Source of the DNA: Limnomonas spitsbergensis
Lineage: Eukaryota; Chlorophyta; Chlorophyceae; Chlamydomonadales
Direction of reading: 5' to 3'
Length of the DNA stretch: 64,000 nt
NCBI GenBank assembly: GCA_037349105.1
Contig: JAYJMM010000009.1
Location: 248,001 to 312,000 of the forward strand
The notes below the pieces were generated by a model. That model was not told where the DNA came from. It did no database searches and saw nothing but the letters and a program-made list of their open reading frames with translations. Numbering within the stretch: position 1 is the first letter of the stretch; the number at the start of each line of letters is the position of its first letter. Shown piece by piece: positions 57,701-64,000 of the stretch. The position numbers and the translations under genes are program-made.

Positions 57701-60700
57701 CTCTCACCTGCCTCCTTACCCGCCTCTTACCTGCATGCACCTCTCACCTGCCTCCTCACCTGCTGCTTCCTCCCTAGCAGGGTATCCGATCCAGCCCGGC
57801 GGGCCACCTCGTCGCATCACCAGCCATCCATGCCCGCTCCCCCTGCCATGGCGTCTCTCGCCCGCGCCTCGCTGGACTCCAGCCGGCTGTTGCGGCTCAC
57901 GGGGGGAGCGGCCCGGCCGAGCATCTCTGCGGACACCAGCAGCTCCGCAGGCGGTTTCGGCCCGGGCCTGCCGTTCCGGTCCGCGACAGCGGGTGTGCGT
58001 GCCATGCGGGGGCGACAAGGCACCTCGCACAACGCTGCCGCAGGGTTCATGCAGCAACACCAGCAGCGCTCGCAACACCACCCGCAACACCACCCGCTGC
58101 AACACCAGCAACAGTACTTCCAATCGCCGGGGGTGGCTCCGGCCGCGGTGGTTCCAAACACAGGTGAGCGAATGGACGATAAGCGGCAGACAGGGCTGCT
58201 CCACACCTGGAGGTTCACACCGAATATTGACACTGGCATGTGAGGTTTTCACAGTTCAACGGGGCATCACATTTGATACATGGGACTTGTATGTACATGC
58301 ACATGACTGCATGTACATGACTGCATGGGACTTGTATGTACATGCACATGACTGCATGTACATGACTGCATGGGACTTGTATGTACATGCACATGACTGC
58401 ATGTACATGACTGCATGGGACTTGTATGTACATGCACATGACTGCATGGGACTTGTATGTACATGCACATGACTGCATGTACATGACTGCATGAGACTTG
58501 TATGTACATGCACATGACTGCATGTACATGACTGCATGGGACTTGTATGTACATGCACATGACTGCATGTACATGACTGCATGGGACTTGTATGTACATG
58601 CACATGACTGCATGTACATGACTGCATGGGACTTGTATGTACATGCACATGACTGCATGTACATGACTGCATGTATATACTGCGTATAAACGTATATAAA
58701 GTATACATTTGTTATATGTATTCGGGGTCGTAAAATCTTAAGACGTCTTGAAACCGTGACACTGTATTGCTTCCGTCCAAGCTGGTCCTATGCTGCAAAT
58801 ATATGCCGCCGGGCCGTTAGGATCTTTGTGGAATCTTTCCTCCAAGTGGTCTGCTGATCACCCCTAACCCCTTACCTCACATCTTCACCTCAAACACCTC
58901 ACCCTTCACCCCATACCTCACACCGCACACCTCTCACTCCAACCCTTCACCCTTCACCCTTCACCCCTTACCTCACACTCATCACTCATACCCCACACAC
59001 TTACCCCATACCTCACACATACCTCTGACCCCTCACACCACCTCCCACACCCTTCAATCCCTCATACTAACTCAGGGGTCTTAGCAGCACTCTCTGGCTC
59101 TCCCCTGACATGGGCCTCCATGAGATGCCCCCCCTCGGGTACAGCTCCCTCACGCGATGCACCGCGCTCTGCACCACTGCCTCAGCAGCAACAGCATGTC
59201 CAGCAGCAACAACCGCAACACCAGAAGCACCACCGCCACCATGCTCACCTGCAGCAACAGCAGCAACAGGGACAGCAGCAGCAACAGCAGCAACACCAAG
59301 ACGGCCAGCCGCCGCCGCTGCAGCAGCAACAGCAGGAGCATGGTCAGCCGTCGCAACAACAGTTGCAGCAACCACCGCAACACCAGCAGGAGCATGGTCA
59401 GCCGCCGCCACCGCCGCAGCAACAGCATGAGCTTGGTCAGCCATCGCAGCAGCAGTTGCAGCACCTGCAACAGCACAAGCAGCACCACCGCCACCATGCC
59501 CACCACCAGCACCCGCCGCCGCACCAGCAGCAACAGCAGGAGCACGGTCAGCCGTCGCAGCAGCAGCAGCAACAGCACAGCCACCCGCCTCTGCCACCCC
59601 CACCACAGCAGCACCTGAACGAAAACCAGCATCATCACCCGCAGCAACAGCAGCAACAAGACGGTCAGCCGCCGCCGCAGCAGCAGCAACAGCAGGAGCA
59701 CGGACAGCCGTCGCAGAAGCACTTGCAGCAGCAGAAGCAGCAGCAACAGCAGCTGCAACAGGATGGCGTGTGCCCCAGCCTCCAGCGCTCCACCTCCCCG
59801 GTCCTTCCTGTGGAACTTGCCTCACCACTACCTCAAACAGAGTGGTTCGGTGGATCTAGTCCCCAGATCCAGGAGGCAGCGCTAGCATCCGGCTCGGGTC
59901 GGACAGACTCCCCGGATCCCTCTAGATCCAGACATCCGGTGACAGCTGTGCATGACCAGCGAGGAAGCACTTCAACCGCCGCCGCAGCAGCAGCAGCTAC
60001 CGCTGCTACAGCTGATTTCATTGCTGTAGAAGGCCCTTCAATGGCCTGCACCAGAAGTAGCCTTGCTCCCATGCTGACTCAGCACAGTGGCACTCCTCCC
60101 ACGCTGACTCAGCAAAGTGGCCCTACTCCCACGCCGAGTCAGCTAAGTGGCGCCCCTCCCACGCTGAGTCAGCAAAGCGGCCCCGCTCCCACGCCGAGTC
60201 AGCAAAGTGGCGCCTCTCCCACGCTGAGTCAGCAAAGCGGCCCCGCTCCCACGCCGAGTCAGCAAAGTGGCGCCTCTCCCACGCTGAGTCAGCAAAGCGG
60301 CCCCGCTCCCACGCTGAGTCAGCAAAGTGGCGCCTCTCCCACGCTGAGTCAGCAAAGCGGCCCCGCTCCCACGCTGAGTCAGCCGGCGTTCCCGCACGAC
60401 TTTGGCCCGCTGTGGGACCGTCCCTCGTTTGACAGCCGGCGAACCTCTAGCTCTGACGGGGCAGACGCGGCCTACTGGGCCACGGTCGCATCCTCAGGCC
60501 CCCAAGACGCAGCTGGCGCCACAACAGCGACAGCAGCAGGGGCAGCAGCAGCAGGGCGTGAAGCCAAGCCTCTGACCGCCTTTGGCCGCGCAAGGATGCA
60601 GGGCGGGGGCATGCCACCGCGCCCACAGACTTGCGGCCTGCCCGCTGGGCCTGCCAGCGGGCCTGCCTTGATGACGTCATCGTGGTCTCCAGGCCCGAGC

Positions 60701-61520
60701 GGGGTTCACATGAGGTGGGTGAGCTGGACAGCTGTAATCTGTGTCAAAGCTCCCAATTAACTGTCACTAACAATCAGGAAAGGCTGGACAGCAGCAGTGT
60801 GCAGATTTCCCGGCCGGTTTAAATACGCAGCTGGTCATCTAGACGCTTACGATTCGATACATGGCACCTGTATGTGGAAGCATAACAGATTTGGAACCGA
60901 CTAGGGTGTCCTTTTGTGTCCCACCCCTCCGCAGGTCTGGTCTTGAGGCATTTCAGCTTCCGGGCCTCGGTCGAAAGGCCCCCTCGGACCGGCGCGGCAA
61001 AAGTTTCGCCCTGGGCCTGCCGCGCTCCTCCGCGGCCCAAACGGAGCCTGTCGTGCTCTGCGGCGTCGCTTTCAAGCGGCGCGAACCTGCGCGTTCCTCG
61101 CTGGAGCTCGGGGCCGCAGCCCGCTCCTCTGCATCTTCGTCCGTTGGGTCTGGGCCGGTAGTGGCCGCGGGAACCGGCAGCGGCGGCGAAGCTGCGGCAG
61201 GCGAGGCCTGTGCGGGCCCGAGGTCCGGCCAAAATAAGCCGCAATTGGGCCGCGCGAAATTTGCGAGGCACAGCTGCCCCTCGTCCGACGCAACAACTCC
61301 GCTCCTTGAGGTGGATGAGCGGCCAAGACGCGATTCGCCGGGAAGGCCAGGTGCAGGGGGACGTCCGGCTGCTGCTGCTGTTGCTGCGACATCGATGCAG
61401 TGGGATTCGCGGCAGATGAGGCCGGAGGCCAAGTTGCCGGTCGGGGGGGCGGCGGGGAAGTTTGATGGCCTAATGATCGTTTCAGGGAGGATCTCTCAGC
61501 CAGTAGTGGGAGGAGAGTGA
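36720..61520 (+). CDS. Giant gene: IQ-motif, Gln/His-rich protein (about 18 exons), family not recognised
   Basis: Exons: 36720-36941, 40285-40425, 40907-41038, 43689-43777, 44737-44869, 45880-45924, 49607-49723, 50188-50303, 50834-50910, 51982-52088, 52542-52670, 53423-53818, 55112-55795, 55974-56137, 56754-56873, 57781-58163, 59076-60714, 60935-61520. They sum to 5280 nt (1759 residues), every junction keeps phase and is GT/AG. Exons 3 and 4 join to form an IQ motif (I-Q-Q-A-F-R-A-F-K-L-R, about residues 164-174), so calmodulin binding is likely. Exons 5-8 are charged and helix-prone (H-A-E-L-E-Q, K-Q-L-E-N-F-K-E-E). Exon 12 has an acidic Asp/Glu segment. Exons 13-17 are low complexity with Gln/His runs. 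Exon 17 has ten-residue repeats. Molecular role and location are unknown. Exons 1 and 15 have the least certain borders. Confidence 0.72.
37515..38905. repeat. 29-bp minisatellite in intron 1
   Basis: About 48 units of a GCATGGCATGATAGAGGAAGTGCTTGCCT type. A marker variant (cataaaagtggc) at 37979 recurs at 38501, 522 bp later, which is 18 units, so a large block was duplicated. Three minus-strand frames stay open through it because the unit lacks stops on that strand. Confidence 0.95.
39405..40130. repeat. GCATGGGGAGCT-type degenerate minisatellite in intron 1
   Basis: Recurring agctgcatgggg/agctgcatggaa/ataaatctgcatgg segments, ending in a poly-G run at 40125-40138. Confidence 0.85.
40219..40250. 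repeat. Decayed copy of exon 2 acceptor and start
   Basis: CCACTCATTTTGCAG followed by CTACTGGCCAATCTCC parallels the real junction at 40270-40300 (CACTCTATGTGCAG, GTGCTGGCCAAGCTACC). Confidence 0.65.
40515..40690. repeat. Fold-back/MITE-like repeat copy in intron 2
   Basis: Shares GGTCCAGGTTTG and CGGCCGC...GGACTG blocks with copies at 49325-49505 and 53870-54150. Confidence 0.6.
40707..40900. repeat. Three partial copies of exon 3 start, separated by CCCTAAA telomere-like repeats
   Basis: CCCCGCAG plus CACAACAATGACCGG occurs at 40708-40740, 40771-40802 and 40827-40858 before the genuine junction at 40899-40930. Each copy breaks off into (C)CCTAAA repeats. Confidence 0.92.
41078..41150. 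repeat. Decayed copy of exon 3 end
   Basis: Parallels the last 60 bases of exon 3 (GGCGGCCACAGCTT..., GTGGCAGCCAAAG...CTCCAG) with many substitutions. Confidence 0.65.
41160..41260. repeat. Internal telomere-like CCCTAAA stretch in intron 3
   Basis: Imperfect taaaccctaaaccttaaaccc run. Confidence 0.8.
41580..43660. repeat. 51-bp minisatellite in intron 3
   Basis: About 40 units of a CTATGCGCACTGTACCATGC / ACACCCATGCGCTCGGTACC / ATGTCATGCAC type, decaying to shorter units after 42950. The unit length is a multiple of three and stop-poor, giving long spurious frames on both strands. Confidence 0.95.
44330..44660. repeat. 18-bp AAGTGTAACCCCTCCTCT minisatellite in intron 4
   Basis: About 17 imperfect units, many carrying TGTAA. 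Confidence 0.9.
44840..45240. repeat. Four tandem copies of the exon 5 end plus donor
   Basis: The end of exon 5 (TTCAAGACACGCCATGCTGA, then GCTGGAACAG and GTGAGG) at 44840-44875 is copied at 44949-44984, 45064-45099 and 45176-45210, each with its donor (GTGAGG or GTAGGC) and a following GT microsatellite. The period is about 110-115 bp. Confidence 0.93.
45256..45752. repeat. 51-bp minisatellite in intron 5
   Basis: About 9.5 units of AACGCCATGCAGCACACCAC / CATGCAACAGCGGTGGTCAT / GCTGGCCACGC. Open in several frames; not coding. Confidence 0.95.
46125..46400. repeat. 34-bp minisatellite at left of intron 6
   Basis: About eight units of GGGCAGCTGGGCGGGCAGGT / GTTGGGTATTTGGG. Confidence 0.93.
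46541..49022. repeat. 10-bp satellite (TTGGGCAGGT) filling intron 6
   Basis: About 248 units, mostly gtattgggca and gtgttgggca with scattered gagttgggca. The flanks 46400-46540 and 49022-49200 resemble each other (ggtgggcaggtg..., cgtttttggggcagctggg). Every unit contains CAG followed by GT or GA and a GGG run. All six frames stay open. Confidence 0.97.
49325..49505. repeat. Fold-back/MITE-like repeat copy in intron 6
   Basis: Carries the GGCCGGTCCAGGTTTG core and a GTGGACTCGTAGC end matching the copies at 40.6 and 54.0 kb. Confidence 0.6.
49983..50160. repeat. About 45-bp minisatellite in intron 7
   Basis: Four units of a CACGCCTCAACCCCACCCAC / AACGTCATCCCTCCCCCCTA type. Confidence 0.93.
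50302..50460. repeat. Duplicated exon 8 donor junction
   Basis: GATGTGAGTGAGGCGGCTCA at 50301-50320 recurs as GATGTGTGTGAGGCGGCTCA near 50410, followed by similar sequence (ctaggagc...gcagtg). Confidence 0.75.
50545..50833. repeat. About 72-bp repeats containing acceptor-like sites before exon 9
   Basis: Four diverged units with aaccctgcaggg...gaggtgtgaacag, the last grading into the genuine CCCTGTAG acceptor and exon start GGCCATGAAGG. Confidence 0.7.
50915..51325. repeat. AGCATGCAG repeats and a duplicated 67-bp block in intron 9
   Basis: Degenerate agcatgcag/cagcaggcag runs. The block GAGCTCTAGGCCTGGGGACT... at 51158-51225 recurs at 51256-51320. Confidence 0.8.
51670..51898. repeat. Two pseudo-exon copies of exon 10
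   Basis: Copies at 51670-51758 and 51810-51898 lie 146-151 bp upstream of one another and of the real exon at 51982. Both include the acceptor region and roughly 70 exon bases. The first has an in-frame TAG and the second is cut short. Confidence 0.85.
52433..52483. repeat. Decayed upstream copy of exon 11
   Basis: GGGCGCATGGCTGCCTGCAT...CCACCAACGCCCCAACCTCC resembles the start of exon 11 at 52545-52600. Confidence 0.7.
52725..52766. repeat. Decayed downstream copy of exon 11 end
   Basis: GTGGCTTATGATGGCATGTT... parallels GTGGCTTATGAGGGCATGCT in exon 11. Confidence 0.75.
52795..53225. repeat. TCCTGATCCTTCTCTTGCTGTA minisatellite in intron 11
   Basis: Degenerate 6-bp and 24-27-bp units, pyrimidine-rich on the + strand. 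The minus strand reads as Glu/Gln/Asp repeats but has no supporting signals. Confidence 0.9.
53870..54150. repeat. Fold-back element with both arms, intron 12
   Basis: Left arm (about 53870-53950, ...CCTAACCTGGACCGGCTTAC...) is roughly complementary to the right arm (about 54035-54150, ...GCCGGTCCAGGTTTGGTCC...). This is the most complete copy of the family. Confidence 0.6.
54205..54262. repeat. Decayed copy of exon 12 end and donor region
   Basis: GATCCTGCATCACACTGATT...GAAGATCTGGGAGCC...GACACTCTTCC parallels 53790-53850. Confidence 0.75.
54640..55090. repeat. 38-bp minisatellite repeating an acceptor-like site, intron 12
   Basis: At least six units of a CTCCTCTGCTCAGCACCCCT type plus longer variants. 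The real exon 13 acceptor is TTTCCTCTGCTCAG at 55098-55111, so each unit carries a near-perfect copy of it. Confidence 0.9.
55831..55895. repeat. Decayed copy of exon 13 segment in intron 13
   Basis: AAGGGCGCTACCCACTGAGG...GATCCAGTGGAGCAGGC parallels 55692-55750. Confidence 0.8.
56150..56380. repeat. 14-bp minisatellite at the exon 14 donor
   Basis: About 16 units of CCTTGGTATTGCCT type, starting a few bases after the donor. Confidence 0.92.
56880..57005. repeat. GGGCAGGGCGGTACAGAT minisatellite
   Basis: About five imperfect units right after the exon 15 donor. Confidence 0.88.
57062..57325. repeat. 18-bp AT-rich minisatellite in intron 15
   Basis: About 15 units of GTGTATGATATGGTAAAA or GTGTATAATACAGTACAA. 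Confidence 0.95.
58275..58680. repeat. 45-bp minisatellite in intron 16
   Basis: About nine units of GGGACTTGTATGTACATGCA / CATGACTGCATGTACATGAC / TGCAT. Confidence 0.95.
58860..59060. repeat. Degenerate CCTCACACC/CACCCTTC stretch
   Basis: Loose pyrimidine-rich repeats leading to the exon 17 acceptor at 59075. Confidence 0.7.
60073..60385 (+). repeat. 30-bp coding repeat in exon 17
   Basis: About ten units encoding P-T-L-S-Q-Q-S-G-x-x or P-T-P-S-Q-Q-S-G-x-x. Units stay in frame and alternate, forming a 60-bp higher-order unit. Confidence 0.93.
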
Positions 61521-61529
61521 CGAGGGTGA

Positions 61530-61600
61530 CATGGTCGGTAGCGCGATACGCACGACACTGCGCAACACGGCACAGTTTAAGCCAGATTGAGCTACCATGG
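61530..61600. repeat. Short MITE-like repeat, copy A
   Basis: CATGGTCGGTAGC...GAGCTACCATGG, with inner gatacg...cac and cggcacag..ttaagcc blocks shared with copy B. Confidence 0.5.
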
Positions 61601-61675
61601 AGGGTGTTGCGAAGGATCAGAAGCATGAGGAGGAGGACGAAACTAGGGGCGGGTGGTGGAGGAAACCTAGGGGGC

Positions 61676-61745
61676 AGCTGTCCAAGTCGGGCAGCTGTCC
61701 AAGTCGGGCAGCTGTCCAAGTCGGGCAACTGTCCAAGTCGGGCAG
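61676..61745. repeat. 17-bp CAGCTGTCCAAGTCGGG tandem repeat
   Basis: About four units just downstream of the giant gene. Confidence 0.93.
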
Positions 61746-61764
61746 CTGTGCAAACGACCTATGA

Positions 61765-61835
61765 AAGGTCAATGACGTTACACCTCTGGGCCCTGCTCAA
61801 AAAAATTGGCTGCGTGGGCGCCTAACTAAAGCAAA
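61765..61835 (-). mobile_element. Short LINE 3' tail
   Basis: Minus strand ends GAGGTGTAACGTCATTGACC, matching the other LINE tails. Only about 70 bp long. Confidence 0.65.
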
Positions 61836-62681
61836 CCATAAGGGTAACGGTGTGGATACGGCCTCCGCCCATACCGCACTGCTTCTTCCTGGCCAATCAC
61901 GACTCTGCAAAGTTTACCTTCCTGTCTTCCTTTTTGCATGGTGAATTACTGGCATGGCATGCAGCTGAGAGTTTATTGAAGCCTGTGGACCACATGACAT
62001 GTTGTACCTACTGTACATGATAAATTGATCATCACCCTGTTGGTTCCTGGAATAAACGCTGTTTCATCAGCTATGGATCAACTTGGACGGTCCATCATAA
62101 TTGCAATCCAGACCCTTGTGGCCCTTTTGTTCTTTGCAGTGCCATCTCTTGATGCAGCCGCATATGTTTGGCTAAGGTGCCCACCTACCTGAGTTCAGGC
62201 GTACGCCGATGTGATCAGGCGTTCCAGTCCAGTGGCTTAAACTGATTCTAAAGAAGTACTCAAGAATAATATGCGCCAGCTTGCTGACCTTCACAGTTTT
62301 TGTGGTGTTGAAAAAGTATGTCTCCCACTTGAATTCGATCTCGATTTTTGAGCACTCAGATTGTACCGCTTTCCAACTGTCTCTGTGAGGTACAACTTGT
62401 TCAGAGTGGTATGTTTAGAACGTTGCATACCCGCTGAGCCCTGCTTGACGCTTGGCCGCGTGGGGCTGGTGGGGAATGACTGAGCTCAATTCCAGCTACC
62501 ATGCACAGCCAGGACCGTTGCAGTGTGGTATGTATTGACTCCGATTCTGTACACATCATCATCCAAGGGGGACTGGATGGATGACTGCCTTATCATGACT
62601 TATCAACTGCACCCTTCATTGATGATGGGTTGCCCGTCCGGCCCCATAGTGCGATGGAATGGGGGACTACACCCCGGGGAC
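61836..62681. other. Unassigned region
   Basis: No supported gene. A possible LINE-tail scrap lies at 62436-62470. Confidence 0.4.
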
Positions 62682-62809
62682 CATGGTAGCATGTATAGCA
62701 TGATACGTCACAATACTGTGCAATGCGGCACAAGATTAGCCGGATTGCACTACCAAGGTAGCATGATACGCCACGATTAGGTGTGGTTAATCCGGATTAT
62801 GCTACCATG
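62682..62809. repeat. Short MITE-like repeat, copy B
   Basis: Bounded by CATGGTAGCAT (62682-62692) and its inverse ATGCTACCATG (62799-62809), with an internal GGTAGCATGATACG block repeated. Confidence 0.6.
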
Positions 62810-62959
62810 CCGGGGCCTTTGTCCTGCACTGTGCAGATCCCGTATTCTTCTCGTTTCACCTTAGGCCTTTTGTCTTGCACCTTAACAGATGCACCGTTAT
62901 AAAATCTTGCCTGGGCCTTGGGAGGCGCGCTGCTTTGTCTTGCCTGCTGAACGAGAAGC

Positions 62960-63480
62960 TACGTGTCAATAATGTTACACCTCTGGGCCCGCTCAAAGCT
63001 AGGCCGCGTGGGTGCCCACCTGTTCAGAAGGGAGAAGGGAAGAAACTAAAAGGACGAGAGGGCGGGGAAAGTAACAACAGGAGAGGCCTGGAAGGCAATG
63101 AAGGCCAAGTCCAGCACCTGAGTTCCACTAGAGGCTAGCCCTCAACAAAGCCTCGAAGAAAAGAAAAGTCCACAAAAGCGAGCGTATCCCACCCCTGCTT
63201 GGCCGCGAGGGCGCCCCACTGATCAGAAGGGAGAAGAAAAGAAACTAAAAAGGGGACAAACAACGACAAAAAGACCGGAAAGGCAAACGAAACCGGCGGC
63301 TCAGAAGCCCTAGAGACTAACCCTCAACAACGCCCACAGCACAGTCCACAAAAGCAAGTGCATCCCACCCCTGCTCAGCCTGGTACAGCTGGTGGAAGTT
63401 AGTGGCAACGCCTGGAGAACCTGCCCACCCCCGCTCCTGTAACTGATCCCTGACACTAGGGCACTGGAAGCACAAAAGCT
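62960..63480 (-). mobile_element. LINE 3' end, third copy
   Basis: From 63480 down, the minus strand reads the LINE C-terminal tail (F-Q-C-P-S-V-R, R-G-W-A-G, W-D-A-L-A-F-V) to a stop near 63320, then two partly duplicated non-coding tail segments (from about 63240 and 63040), ending in GAGGTGTAACATTATTGAC at about 62968. Confidence 0.65.
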
Positions 63481-64000
63481 ACTTGTAAGAATAGTTTATT
63501 TGGATATCATGTCCGGACATTGTGCTGTTCGTGCATTGTAAATGCCGGTAAGCAATATGGATGGCAATGCGGATCTTCTATACCAGCTAAGCTCTCTTCT
63601 AGCTCAGTGGATGGCTTACTATGTCCCCTGCTTAATTTGATTGGTCTGAATTCTGAAGACCGCATATCATAGCATCGCAAACAAAGAAAGAAAGAAAGCT
63701 ACGCCCCATCGCAAACAAGAGGATTCTTTATTTGACAACTGCCAAGTTGGCCGTCCACACGCCTGAGCGTCATCGAGGAAAAGTGGCGGGAAAATGCGAG
63801 GGGGGGCAAAGAAAAGCCAAGGACCCCATCCCCAAAAAATAAAATGAGCACCCAAGCCTACCACCCACCCACCTACCGCCTCCGGAACCCATTGTAATTC
63901 AAATATCTCAGTCACAATTCAAAATTACAGGGCATGTAAGAGGTCGGTCAGACTGCGTTACGTTTGGGGTTGTGTCAGGAAAAAGTGCTAACGCGACGCT
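63481..64000. other. Unassigned region with a GAAA microsatellite
   Basis: AAAGAAAGAAAGAAAGCTACGCCCC at 63684-63708 echoes 19310-19340 (GAAA repeats then ctatgcccc). No gene was recognised. Confidence 0.4.

Noticed and set aside
59067..59828. Minus-strand Ala-rich and Leu-rich frames
   Set aside because: Shadows of the CAG-rich exon 17 on the + strand, which is supported by phase with both neighbouring exons.

Overview
The window looks like nuclear DNA of a chlorophycean green alga (Chlamydomonadales/Volvocales-like). I infer this from intron-rich genes with GTGAGT/GTGCGG-type donors, glutamine- and alanine-rich proteins, an AP2-domain regulator, TGTAA polyadenylation-type words, CCCTAAA-type internal telomere-like repeats, gypsy and LINE retroelements, and very abundant minisatellites. 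I cannot name the species from sequence alone.

Layout. 1-6902: 3' part of a Ty3/gypsy-type element whose polyprotein runs reverse transcriptase, RNase H, a C5 cytosine methyltransferase domain, integrase and a broken PHD finger, followed by a probable LTR unit and the first 234 bases of a second copy. 6903-about 9700: a 5'-truncated chromovirus (RNase H, integrase, chromodomain) with the start of its 3' LTR. 9700-16600: mostly unassigned, with CAG-rich and purine minisatellites and one MITE-like element. 16604-27278 (+): a six-exon AP2/ERF-type transcription factor gene that I assembled from in-phase exons. 28283-31100: Q-rich exon(s) of a second, incompletely resolved gene plus minisatellites. 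32640-35945: minus-strand LINE remnants, one holding a nested LINE tail with a target-site duplication. 36720-61520 (+): one very large gene of about 18 exons encoding about 1759 residues with an IQ calmodulin-binding motif. Its introns are filled with minisatellites. 61521-64000: MITE-like repeats and LINE tails.

The central observation concerns both spliced genes. Many introns contain decayed or tandemly amplified copies of the neighbouring exon edge, including its splice donor or acceptor. Examples are a 67-bp array repeating the AP2 exon 4 donor, four copies of one exon's donor end, three upstream partial copies of one exon start separated by telomere-like repeats, and pseudo-exon copies upstream of another exon. 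Intron growth here appears to proceed by local duplication of splice junctions. The second main observation is the retroelement-borne cytosine methyltransferase.

Gene models were read by eye from splice signals and reading phase. In both spliced genes the summed exon lengths are multiples of three. No transcript data were available.
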